A stretch of DNA of 64,000 nucleotides. It comes from Nocardiopsis ganjiahuensis DSM 45031. GTDB lineage: Bacteria > Actinomycetota > Actinomycetes > Streptosporangiales > Streptosporangiaceae. The DNA lies in assembly GCF_000341085.1 (NCBI RefSeq), contig NZ_ANBA01000001.1, positions 62,001-126,000 of the forward strand. Direction: 5' to 3'. Position 1 is the first letter of the stretch, and every line of letters begins with the position of its first letter. Both the position numbers and the translations under genes were made by a program. The notes beneath the pieces were generated by a model. The model was given only the letters and a program-made list of their open reading frames with translations. It made no database searches and was not told where the DNA came from. Positions 7,410 to 15,265 of the stretch are shown here, in pieces.

Positions 7410-8513
7410 TCAGGTGCGCCAGAGCACCACGAGTGCGCAGTCGTCGTTCTTGTCCTTGCTGAGCGTGTCCACGACCTCACTCGCCCCGGTGGCGAAACCC
7501 TGGGTGACCAGCGTGTCGGCGGCACCCAGGAGGCGGTCGATCCCCGCGTCCAGGTCCTCTCCGGGGGTCTCGATGAGGCCGTCGGTGCACAGCATGATCG
7601 CGTCGCCGGGTCGGAGCTTGCCCTCGACTGAGGTGTAGGTCATCTCGGGGATGACGCCCAGGACCACGCCCTTGGCCTCCGTGGTGCTCCACACCCCGCT
7701 GCCGCTGTCGTAGTGCAGTGCGGGCGGGTGCCCGGCGGAGGCGACCTGGTACTCGCCGGTGTCGGTGTCCAGGCTCAGGTGGACGGCGGTCACGAAGCCC
7801 TCGCCGCCGCTGTTGCGCATCAGGTAGTCGTTGCAGTGGGCGAGGAAGTCGCGGGCGGGCACCGCCCCGATCAGCCCGCTGAAGGCGCCGGAGAGCATCA
7901 GGGCGCGGGTTCCGGCGTCCACGCCCTTGCCGGAGACGTCGACGACGGCGATGTCGAGCCGGTTCTCCCTGCGGATGGAGACGACGAAGTCACCGCCGAA
8001 GGAGGAGCCGCCGGCCTGGCGCAGGACCGCGGTGCGCCCCCATCCCGAGGGGACCTCGGGGAGCTTTCCCTGGTCGCGCAGGCGGTCGCGCAGATCCAAC
8101 AGCATCATCTCGCCGCTCAGGCCCTGCACACCGAGGCGTTCGCGCACACCGGAGAGCAGGTAGGACAGGACCCCGGTGACCCCGATGGTGACCAGCAGTC
8201 CCGGGCCCACCTGGCCGAAGTCGAGCATGAAGGCCACGAACAGCAGGACGGCGGCGACCACCCCCAGCAGGGAGGCGAGGCTCTTGCGTTTGAGCAGCAG
8301 TCCGCCGGCCAGGACGGTGAGAATGGTGGAGCTGGGCGGGAACCAGCCGGTGGGGCCCCAGACCGCGCCCACACCGATCCCCACGGCGATGGCCACGAGG
8401 GTGATGAGGACGAGCCGATAGCGGAACAGCACCTTGCGCCGGAGCACCGCGACGATCCGCTGCACGGTGGATCGCAGCAGTCGGGTGGTCTTGGCGGTCG
8501 GTGTGGCGTTCAT
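7410..8513 (-). CDS. Membrane-anchored SpoIIE/RsbU-type protein phosphatase
   Basis: This 367-aa protein has about three or four transmembrane helices (residues 30-125) followed by a PP2C-like SpoIIE phosphatase domain (about 155-366). The metal-binding motifs are intact: GGDFVVS, VVDVSGKGVDAG, ASAGHPPAL, MLCTDGLIE and NDDCALVVL. Such enzymes dephosphorylate anti-anti-sigma factors (STAS proteins) and so control alternative sigma factors. No STAS or anti-sigma gene is adjacent, so its target is encoded elsewhere. The ATG at 8513 is used. The sensing input is presumably through the membrane part, which has no recognised sensor domain. Confidence 0.88.
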   Translation of the reverse strand: MNATPTAKTTRLLRSTVQRIVAVLRRKVLFRYRLVLITLVAIAVGIGVGAVWGPTGWFPPSSTILTVLAGGLLLKRKSLASLLGVVAAVLLFVAFMLDFGQVGPGLLVTIGVTGVLSYLLSGVRERLGVQGLSGEMMLLDLRDRLRDQGKLPEVPSGWGRTAVLRQAGGSSFGGDFVVSIRRENRLDIAVVDVSGKGVDAGTRALMLSGAFSGLIGAVPARDFLAHCNDYLMRNSGGEGFVTAVHLSLDTDTGEYQVASAGHPPALHYDSGSGVWSTTEAKGVVLGVIPEMTYTSVEGKLRPGDAIMLCTDGLIETPGEDLDAGIDRLLGAADTLVTQGFATGASEVVDTLSKDKNDDCALVVLWRT

Positions 8514-8995
8514 TGATCCTCAAGGCTGGGCACGCCCGCTCTACCCGCGGGGGTCACTCCTGGTCGTCGTGCGGCACACCGGTGCGGTCACGGTCGCGTC
8601 GGGGCCTGGTCTGGCATCGGCGGATTCGGGCGGTGTGTGGGGGCACGGCCCGGATCGTGGTGGCTGGTCCCGCCTGGGGCGGGCACCGCTGTATCGAGGA
8701 CAACGCTGTGTCGCGGACGACAACCGCCCGCCGCTGTGCACGAACTGTAGCGCTTGCGATGCGGACGTGGCACGTACTACCAGCGACGTTCCACCCCATA
8801 ACCCCGGGTTTGGGTTCCGCCTAAACCCGCGTGCGCGGGGGCGGACTCACGCACCCGACCAGAGTCCCACACAGCTCCCGGGCGGGGCCAGGGCCCTCGG
8901 TCCCGGTTCGGGCTCCGCACACGCGAACGCCCCCGCGCGCCGGGCGCGCGGGGGCGAGGGCTCGGTCCCGTCCCGGGACAGGGGCACGGGCGGGG
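8514..8995. other. Intergenic region, phosphatase gene / rpiB
   Basis: These 482 bases contain no credible gene. They hold the promoter of the phosphatase gene (transcribed leftward; elements not identifiable by eye) and, at the right end, the terminator hairpin of rpiB. A further short stem (gggttt with aaaccc, around 8807-8826) lies in the middle. Confidence 0.5.
8928..8956 (-). terminator. Terminator hairpin downstream of rpiB
   Basis: A perfect 13-bp stem (cgcccccgcgcgc with gcgcgcgggggcg) has a 3-base loop, 40 bases past the rpiB stop codon in the direction of transcription. There is no U-run. Confidence 0.7.
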
Positions 8996-9463
8996 TTACG
9001 GAAGCGGGGGGAGCTCGCCGGTCTGCTCGTAGTCGCTGAGCATGGCGATGCGGCGGGTGTGCCGCTCCTCGTCGCTGTACGGGGTGGCGAGGAAGAGCTC
9101 GACGAACCGGGTGGCCTCCTCCAGGGAGTGCATCCGACCGCCGATGCCGAGCACGTTGGCGTCATTGTGCTGACGCGCCAGCTTGGCGGTGTCCTCGCTC
9201 CAGGCCAGGGCGGCACGGACACCCTTGACCTTGTTGGCCGCGATCTGCTCTCCGTTGCCGGAGCCGCCGACCACGATCCCCAGGGACCCCGGGTCCTTGG
9301 CGACGCCCTCGGCGGCGCGCAGGACGAAGGGAGGGTAGTCGTCGACCGCGTCGTAGACGGCCGGACCGGCGTCGACGACCTCGTGGCCGTTGTCCTTCAG
9401 CCAGGAGACGAGGTGTTCTTTGAGCTCGAAGCCCGCATGATCTGATCCAAGGTAAACACGCAC
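8996..9463 (-). CDS. rpiB: Ribose-5-phosphate isomerase B
   Basis: This 155-aa RpiB interconverts ribose-5-phosphate and ribulose-5-phosphate in the non-oxidative pentose phosphate pathway. The N-terminal YLGSDHAGFELKEHL and the loop GGSGNGEQIAANKVKGVRAAL are diagnostic. As in mycobacterial RpiB, the loop carries Glu (GNGEQ) where E. coli RpiB uses a Cys as base. The GTG at 9463 gives the family length; a second GTG at 9490 would add nine residues. Neither has a clear Shine-Dalgarno. Confidence 0.93.
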   Translation of the reverse strand: MRVYLGSDHAGFELKEHLVSWLKDNGHEVVDAGPAVYDAVDDYPPFVLRAAEGVAKDPGSLGIVVGGSGNGEQIAANKVKGVRAALAWSEDTAKLARQHNDANVLGIGGRMHSLEEATRFVELFLATPYSDEERHTRRIAMLSDYEQTGELPPLP

Positions 9464-9496
9464 GTCACCAGTGTGACAGCTCCCGGACACGGACGA

Positions 9497-9538
9497 CGCC
9501 GCGCCCCGCCCGGTCCGTGGACCGGGCGGGGCGCGGCG
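9497..9538. terminator. 20-bp perfect stem-loop
   Basis: The arms at 9497-9516 and 9519-9538 are perfect complements with a 2-base centre. The element lies downstream of the small membrane-protein gene (stop at 9587, transcribed leftward) and upstream of rpiB, so it most likely terminates the small gene's transcript. Confidence 0.7.
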
Positions 9539-9586
9539 TTCGTCGTGTGGGTCAGGGCGTGTTCGCGGAAGACGCCCTCGGACCGG

Positions 9587-9733
9587 TCAGGCGCCGGCCG
9601 CGGCTGCTGCGACGCTCAGACCGAGGGCAGCGAAGCCGGCCATCGAGAGGATCGCGACCAGGTTGTACACGAGGATCGACTTCAGGTCCTTACTGAGGGG
9701 ACCTGCCTTGGAGACCGCGGGCTTGTTGCTCAA
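9587..9733 (-). CDS. Small single-span membrane protein, TTG start
   Basis: This 48-residue protein starts at TTG, four bases after a GAGGTG Shine-Dalgarno. It reads MSNKPAVSKAGPLSKDL, then a hydrophobic span KSILVYNLVAILSMAGFAA, then a short alanine-rich tail ending AAAAAGA. A basic N-terminus followed by one membrane helix is typical of small bacterial membrane proteins. A perfect stem-loop lies downstream at 9497-9538. I do not recognise the family. Low-complexity composition is the main reason for doubt; the Shine-Dalgarno, single clean frame and terminator support it. Confidence 0.6.
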   Translation of the reverse strand: MSNKPAVSKAGPLSKDLKSILVYNLVAILSMAGFAALGLSVAAAAAGA

Positions 9734-9859
9734 CACACACCTCGATTGGGTTCGACCAGGGGATGACCAGTCGGAATTTTTCCATACCCCACAACGCGCG
9801 CGTCACCGGGTCCGATTCCGCAGGAGCGGGTCAGGAGGTGGTGACACCGAGCACAGCGG

Positions 9860-11281
9860 TCACATCTGCACGGCCTTGACCTCGCAGAACTCCTCCAGGC
9901 CGGGCAGTCCCCACTCTCGTCCGTTGCCGGAGCGCTTGTAGCCGCCGAAGGGCGCGCGGGGGTTCAGGGCACCGCCGTTGAGCTCGACCTGTCCGGCCCG
10001 CAGGCGTCGGGCGACGGCCAGCCCCTCGTCGGGGTCGCCCGACCAGACGGCCGCGTTGAGCCCGTAGACGGTGTCGTTGGCGATCTCCACCGCTTCCTCG
10101 ACCGAGTCGTAGGCGATGAGCGCGAGCACCGGGCCGAAGATCTCCTCCTGGGCGATGCGCATGTCGTTGCGCACGTCGGCGAAGACGGTCGGGCGGACGA
10201 AGAAGCCGCTGTCTCGCCCCTCGACCGGCTCGGACCCGCCGGTGACCAGACGGGCGCCCTCCGACACTCCCAGGTCGACGTAGGAGCGGACCTTGTCGAG
10301 CTGGGCGGCGGAGACGAGCGGGCCCATCCGGGTGCCCTCGTCCGCGGGGTCCCCCGGGACGTACTTGGCGGCGGCGGCCCCGGCCAGCTCCACGGCCTCC
10401 TCGTAGGAGTCGCGGTGCACCAGCATGCGGGTGAGCGCGTTGCAGCTCTGGCCGGTGTTGCGCATGACGTCGGCGACGCCGCGCTTGACCGCCTTGGTGA
10501 GGTCGGCGCCGGGCAGGATGACGTTCGGTGACTTGCCGCCCAGCTCCAGGGCGACCTTCTTGACCGTCTCGGCCGCGACCTGGGACACCCGGGTCCCGGC
10601 GCGGGTGGAGCCGGTGAAGGAGACCATGTCGACCTTCGGGTGGGCGGCGATCGCCTCACCCACCACCGGGCCGGTGCCGGAGACCAGGTTGAACACGCCT
10701 GCGGGCAGCCCCGCCTCGTCGAACACCTCGGCGAGCGCGTAGGCGCTCAGCGGCGCGACCTCGCTCGGTTTGAGGACCACGGTGTTGCCCGCGAGCAGGG
10801 CGGGGACGACCTTGAGGACGATCTGGTGCAGCGGGTAGTTCCACGGGGTGATCGCGCCGACCACGCCGATGGGTTCGTGCACGACGAGGGAGGTGCCGAC
10901 CTTCTCCCCGGTGAAGTAGCGCTCCCCGTGCTCCTCCACCAGGTCGATGTAGGTCCGGAACATGAGTGAGGGCAGCCCGGCCTGCACCTTGGCCGCGAAG
11001 GTGGCGGGGGCGCCCATGTCGGCGGTCAGGACCGCGGCGATGTCGCCGAGCCGGGCGTTGAACAGCTCCAGGGCCTTGGTCAGGTGGGTGACGCGCTGCC
11101 CGGGGGTGAGCGCGGACCAGGCCGGGAAGGCGGCGGCCGCGGCGTCGACCGCGGCGTCGACGTCGGCGGTGGCGCCCGCCGGAACGGTGTCGATGACCTG
11201 CTCGGTCGCCGGGTTGACCACGTCAAGGGCCTCGTCGGAGGCCGAGTCGCACCAGGCGCCGTTGATGTAGAGGGATCGCAT
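9860..11281 (-). CDS. NAD(P)+-dependent aldehyde dehydrogenase
   Basis: This 473-aa aldehyde dehydrogenase has the Rossmann segment [29 protein letters not shown], the cofactor motif [11 protein letters not shown], the general base in [13 protein letters not shown] and the catalytic Cys in [13 protein letters not shown]. It ends with the usual [19 protein letters not shown] segment. Such enzymes oxidise aldehydes to acids in the cytosol; the substrate is not predictable. The start is the ATG at 11281. The frame continues upstream to 11368 without any family sequence. The gene follows the small acidic-protein gene at 11418-11573 on the same strand, with a hairpin in between. Confidence 0.92.
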   Translation of the reverse strand: MRSLYINGAWCDSASDEALDVVNPATEQVIDTVPAGATADVDAAVDAAAAAFPAWSALTPGQRVTHLTKALELFNARLGDIAAVLTADMGAPATFAAKVQAGLPSLMFRTYIDLVEEHGERYFTGEKVGTSLVVHEPIGVVGAITPWNYPLHQIVLKVVPALLAGNTVVLKPSEVAPLSAYALAEVFDEAGLPAGVFNLVSGTGPVVGEAIAAHPKVDMVSFTGSTRAGTRVSQVAAETVKKVALELGGKSPNVILPGADLTKAVKRGVADVMRNTGQSCNALTRMLVHRDSYEEAVELAGAAAAKYVPGDPADEGTRMGPLVSAAQLDKVRSYVDLGVSEGARLVTGGSEPVEGRDSGFFVRPTVFADVRNDMRIAQEEIFGPVLALIAYDSVEEAVEIANDTVYGLNAAVWSGDPDEGLAVARRLRAGQVELNGGALNPRAPFGGYKRSGNGREWGLPGLEEFCEVKAVQM

Positions 11282-11345
11282 GGACCCCACTTTCGCAGAA
11301 CACGATTCTGGTTGGCCAGGGCGGGGACACCCTGGGGACGCCGCA

Positions 11346-11381
11346 GGGGCGGGCACCCGTGGTTCCACGGATACCCGCCCC
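11346..11381. terminator. Stem-loop between the acidic-protein gene and the aldehyde dehydrogenase gene
   Basis: An imperfect long stem (ggggcggg at 11346-11353 with cccgcccc at 11374-11381, continued inward by ccgtgg/ccacgg) lies downstream of the 51-aa acidic-protein gene. It probably terminates or attenuates transcription before the aldehyde dehydrogenase gene. Confidence 0.55.
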
Positions 11382-11417
11382 GGCCGACGTCGGCGCCGGG
11401 TCGGCTCCGGCGCGGGG

Positions 11418-11573
11418 TCAGCCCCAGTGCGGGGGGCGGTCGGCGATCAGGCGTGCCGTGGAGTCCTCGTCGCTGTCGCCCCATCCCTCGGAGCGTTCGT
11501 CGCTCGTGGTGTCGGGGAGCAGGTCGAGGTCGTCGAGGAAGGTGGCGCGGCGGTCGTCGTCAGGCCCTGGCAT
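11418..11573 (-). CDS. Small acidic hypothetical protein
   Basis: This 51-aa, Asp/Glu-rich protein begins [20 protein letters not shown] and ends [12 protein letters not shown]. The ATG at 11573 has a strong GGGAGGGA Shine-Dalgarno. It starts 26 bases after the Rv2466c-like gene on the same strand and probably shares its transcript. I do not recognise a function. The acidic composition and the invariant-looking RPPHWG end suggest a real small protein rather than a shadow frame. Confidence 0.65.
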   Translation of the reverse strand: MPGPDDDRRATFLDDLDLLPDTTSDERSEGWGDSDEDSTARLIADRPPHWG

Positions 11574-11599
11574 GGGTCCCTCCCGGGTACGTCGGTGGA

Positions 11600-12235
11600 T
11601 CAGTCGAAAACGGGGCCGCGCGTGCGGGTGCGCTTGAGCTCGAAGAAGCCGTCGGTTCCGGCGACCAGGCGCACACCGTCCCACAGCCTCCCGGCGTCCT
11701 CGCCGCGCGGGACGGGCGTGATGACCGGGCCGAAGAACGAGACGCCCTCCACCTGGACGACGGGGGTGCCGACGTCCTCGCCCACCAGCTTCATCGCCTC
11801 GGCGTGGGAGGCGCGCAGGGCCTCATCGTATTCGGTGGAGTCGCCGGCGTCGGCCAGGTCGGCGGGCAGGCCCGCGTCGGCCAGCGCCGCGCGGATCGTG
11901 TCCGTGGTCCGCGGCTCGGCGTTGTTGTGGAAGTGGGTGCCCAGGGCGGTGTAGAGGCCGCCGAGGACCTCGGCGCCGAAACGCTGTTCGGCGGCGATGC
12001 ACACGCGGACCGCCTGCCAGGAGCGGTCGATGGACTCCTTGTAGTCCTCGGGCAGGTCGCGGCCCTCGTTGAGCACGCCCAGGCTCATCACACGCCAGCG
12101 AACGCTCACCGCCCGGACCTTCTCCACCTCCAGCAGCCAGCGGGAGGTGATCCACGCCCACGGGCAGGACGGGTCGAACCACATGTCCGCGTGGAGGGTC
12201 TCCTGCCCGTCCGGCTGTGCGGGGGTCTGAGTCAT
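11600..12235 (-). CDS. DsbA-family mycothiol-dependent nitroreductase (Rv2466c-like)
   Basis: This 211-aa thioredoxin-fold protein has the active-site motif FDPSCPWAWITSRWLLEVE (Cys24-Pro-Trp-Ala), as in M. tuberculosis Rv2466c, a mycothiol-dependent reductase that handles nitro compounds and peroxides. A DsbA-type helical insertion follows (residues 60-160). The cytosolic location fits the absence of a signal peptide. The ATG at 12235 has a GAGGAGC Shine-Dalgarno. It is divergent from pepN, as its homologue is from pepN in M. tuberculosis (recalled). Mycothiol use fits an actinomycete host. Confidence 0.85.
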   Translation of the reverse strand: MTQTPAQPDGQETLHADMWFDPSCPWAWITSRWLLEVEKVRAVSVRWRVMSLGVLNEGRDLPEDYKESIDRSWQAVRVCIAAEQRFGAEVLGGLYTALGTHFHNNAEPRTTDTIRAALADAGLPADLADAGDSTEYDEALRASHAEAMKLVGEDVGTPVVQVEGVSFFGPVITPVPRGEDAGRLWDGVRLVAGTDGFFELKRTRTRGPVFD

Positions 12236-12526
12236 CGTTGCTCCTCGTCTGGGGCGGTCGAAGTCTGATACGGGCCGAATCCGGGGCGGAGCACGGGCCG
12301 AGGCGCGCCGGACGGAACCGGTCGGGGCCGACGAACGGGCCACCGAACCCCGTCCCGTAGGTCGTCAACCACGGAGATCGGTTGCACATTCCGCACCCGC
12401 GCGTGGCAGGATCGATCCGTATACAACGACCTCCGGCCCGACGGCGCCCACCCCTGGCGGCGGGCCCGCCGTGGTCGACAGACGATTTCCGGCCGGCGAC
12501 GACGGCGGCCGTGAAGGGAGCGTGGC

Positions 12527-15070
12527 GTGGCAGGGAACCTGACACGGGACGAGGCCAAGGAGCGGGCGCGGATTCTCAGCGTCGACTCCTACGCCGTGGA
12601 GCTGGACCTGACCACCGGTGACGAGACCTTCCGGTCCACCACCGCGGTGCGGTTCTCCAGCACGGAGCCGGGTGCGCGGACCTTCGTCGACCTGGCCGCC
12701 CCGAGTGTCCGGAGCGCCGTGCTCAACGGGCGCGAGCTGGACGTGGCGGAGCTGTTCGACGGGGAACGGCTCGTCCTTCCGGACCTGGCCGCCGAGAACG
12801 AGCTGACGGTGGTCGCCGACGCCGCCTACATGCGCACCGGTGAGGGCCTGCACCGGTTCGTGGACCCGGTGGACGGGTCGGTCTACCTCTACAGCCAGTT
12901 CGAGACGGCCGACGCGCACCGCATGTTCACGTGCTTCGACCAGCCCGACCTGAAGGCCGCGTTCGAGCTGACCGTGTTCGCGCCCCCGTCCTGGGAGGTC
13001 GTGTCCAACAGCGCCCCGGACACGGAGCGCGAGGCGGCGGGCGAGGATCGGGTGCGCTGGCACTTCCCCGCCACCCAGGTGATGTCCACCTACATCACCG
13101 CCCTGATCGCCGGGCCGTACCACGTGGTCCGCGACGAGCACGACGGCATCCCGCTGGGCCTGTACTGCCGCGCCTCGCTCGCCGAGCACCTGGACTCCGA
13201 CGCGCTGTTCGAGGTCACCAAGCAGGGCTTCGACTTCTTCCACGGCCTGTTCGACCTGCGCTACCCGTTCGGCAAGTACGACCAGCTGTTCGTGCCCGAG
13301 TTCAACGCGGGCGCCATGGAGAACGCCGGCGCGGTGACGTTCCTGGAGGACTACGTCTTCCGCTCCCGCGTCACCGACGCCCGCTACGAGCGCCGCGCCG
13401 AGACCATCCTCCACGAGATGGCGCACATGTGGTTCGGCGACCTGGTCACCATGCGCTGGTGGGACGACCTGTGGCTGAACGAGTCGTTCGCGACCTACGC
13501 CAGCGTGTACTGCCAGGTCAACGCCACCAAGTGGTCCGACGCCTGGACGACCTTCGCCAACGTGGAGAAGGCCTGGGCGCTGCGCCAGGACCAGCTGCCC
13601 TCCACGCACCCGATCGCCGCCGACATGGTCGACATCCAGGCGGTGGAGGTCAACTTCGACGGCATCACCTACGCCAAGGGCGCCTCGGTGCTCAAGCAGC
13701 TGGCCGCGTACGTGGGTGTGGACGCGTTCTTCGCGGGCGTGCGCGCCTACTTCAAGGAGAACGCCTTCGGGAACACCGAGCTGAAGGACCTCCTCAAGCA
13801 CCTGGAGGCCGCCTCCGGCCGTGACCTGTCGGGCTGGTCGCGGGAGTGGCTGGAGACCACGGGCGTCAACACCATGCGCCCGGAGTTCGAGGTGGACGCG
13901 AACGGGGACTTCACCTCCTTCGCGGTCCTCCAGGAGGCCGACCCCGAGCACCCGACGCTGCGCTCGCACCGTCTGGCCGTGGGCCTGTACGACCGCACCG
14001 AGGACGGCATCGTGCGCCGCGAGCGCGTGGAACTGGACGTCAGCGGCGCGCGCACCGAGGTCGCCGAGCTGGTGGGCAAGGCCCAGCCGGACCTGGTGCT
14101 CATCAACGACGACGACCTCACCTTCACCAAGATCCGCCTGGACGAGCGCTCCCTGCGCACCGTGGTGGAGGGAGCCGGTGAGATCCGCGAGTCGCTGCCG
14201 CGCGCGCTGGCCTTCAGCGCCGCCTGGGACATGACCCGCGACGGTGAGATGGCCGCCCGGGACTACGTCGCCCTGGTGATCTCCGGGATCAGCGGCGTCG
14301 ACGACGTCACGGTCGCCCAGACCCTGCTCAGCCAGGCCTCGGGCGCGCTCTTCAACTACGCCGACCCGGCCTGGCGCCCGGTCGGCTTCGAGCTGCTGGC
14401 CGACCGCCTGAGCGAGCTGCTCTCCACCGCCGAGCCCGGCAGCGACCTCCAGCTGGCCTACGTCAACGCCCTGGCCGGCGCCGCCGTGAGCGACGCCCAC
14501 CTGTCGCTGCTGCGCGGCCTGCTGGACGGCGCGATCACCGTGGACGGCCTGCAGGTCGACACCGACCTGCGCTGGACCCTGCTGCGCCGCCTGGTCGCCG
14601 CGGGCGCGGCGGGCGAGGCGGAGATCGCCGCCGAGCTGGAGGCCGACCCGACCGCGACCGGTCAGCGCAACGCCGCCGGCGCCCGGGCCGCGGTCCCCAC
14701 GGCCGAGGCCAAGGAGACCGCCTGGGAGCGGATCGTCGGCGGCGACCTCGCCAACGCCGAGTTCCGTGCCACCCTGCTGGGCTTCACCGAGCCCCGTCAG
14801 GCGGAGCTGTACCGCCCCTACATGGAGCGGTACTTCGCCCAGCTCGCCCCGGCCTGGGACAAGTGGACCGGCGAGTTCGCGCAGACCTTCGCCGAGGTCG
14901 TCTACCCCAGCCAGCTGGTGGAGGAGGCGACCCTGGAGCGCACCGACGCCTACATCGCCGAGAACTCCCCGCCTCCGGCGCTGTACCGCCTGCTGATCGA
15001 GGGCCGGGCCGGGGTGGAGCGCGCCCTGCACGCCCGCGCCAAGGACATCGCCGCCGGTCAGAACGGCTGA
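12527..15070 (+). CDS. pepN: Aminopeptidase N
   Basis: This 847-aa M1 zinc aminopeptidase removes N-terminal residues from peptides in the cytosol. The exopeptidase motif GAMEN is near residue 260 and the zinc motif HEMAHMWFGDLVTMRWWDDLWLNESFA spans about 295-321 (HExxH-x18-E, both His and the distal Glu present). The C-terminal half is the ERAP1-like helical domain. The GTG at 12527 follows AAGGGAG at a good distance. It is transcribed divergently from the Rv2466c-like gene and ends at a strong bidirectional terminator shared with malQ. Confidence 0.96.
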   Translation: MAGNLTRDEAKERARILSVDSYAVELDLTTGDETFRSTTAVRFSSTEPGARTFVDLAAPSVRSAVLNGRELDVAELFDGERLVLPDLAAENELTVVADAAYMRTGEGLHRFVDPVDGSVYLYSQFETADAHRMFTCFDQPDLKAAFELTVFAPPSWEVVSNSAPDTEREAAGEDRVRWHFPATQVMSTYITALIAGPYHVVRDEHDGIPLGLYCRASLAEHLDSDALFEVTKQGFDFFHGLFDLRYPFGKYDQLFVPEFNAGAMENAGAVTFLEDYVFRSRVTDARYERRAETILHEMAHMWFGDLVTMRWWDDLWLNESFATYASVYCQVNATKWSDAWTTFANVEKAWALRQDQLPSTHPIAADMVDIQAVEVNFDGITYAKGASVLKQLAAYVGVDAFFAGVRAYFKENAFGNTELKDLLKHLEAASGRDLSGWSREWLETTGVNTMRPEFEVDANGDFTSFAVLQEADPEHPTLRSHRLAVGLYDRTEDGIVRRERVELDVSGARTEVAELVGKAQPDLVLINDDDLTFTKIRLDERSLRTVVEGAGEIRESLPRALAFSAAWDMTRDGEMAARDYVALVISGISGVDDVTVAQTLLSQASGALFNYADPAWRPVGFELLADRLSELLSTAEPGSDLQLAYVNALAGAAVSDAHLSLLRGLLDGAITVDGLQVDTDLRWTLLRRLVAAGAAGEAEIAAELEADPTATGQRNAAGARAAVPTAEAKETAWERIVGGDLANAEFRATLLGFTEPRQAELYRPYMERYFAQLAPAWDKWTGEFAQTFAEVVYPSQLVEEATLERTDAYIAENSPPPALYRLLIEGRAGVERALHARAKDIAAGQNG

Positions 15071-15120
15071 CGCGATGCGCTTGAGCTGGCAGGGAACGGA
15101 CGGCTGAGCGGCTGAGGAGC

Positions 15121-15150
15121 CGCACACGGCCGGACCACCGGCCGTGTGCG
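15121..15150. terminator. Bidirectional terminator between pepN and malQ
   Basis: A perfect 13-bp stem (cgcacacggccgg with ccggccgtgtgcg) has the loop acca, placed between two convergent genes. Confidence 0.8.
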
Positions 15151-15265
15151 GTCCGACGGCCCCGGGGCGGATTCGCCCGGGGCGTCGGACCGCGCCGTCC
15201 CCTGTGGACCGCGGGCCGATCCGGCTCCCGGTCGCAGGCACCGCCCGGGCGCCGGCCGACTCCGG

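Noticed and set aside
5378..7462. Long plus-strand frames opposite mgtE and the phosphatase
   Set aside because: They are antisense shadows of motif-bearing genes, with Gly/Val/Arg-rich content and no domain.
12365..15241. Very long open frame on the minus strand opposite pepN
   Set aside because: It is a mirror of the strongly GC3-biased pepN coding sequence. The predicted protein is low-complexity, without any recognisable domain.
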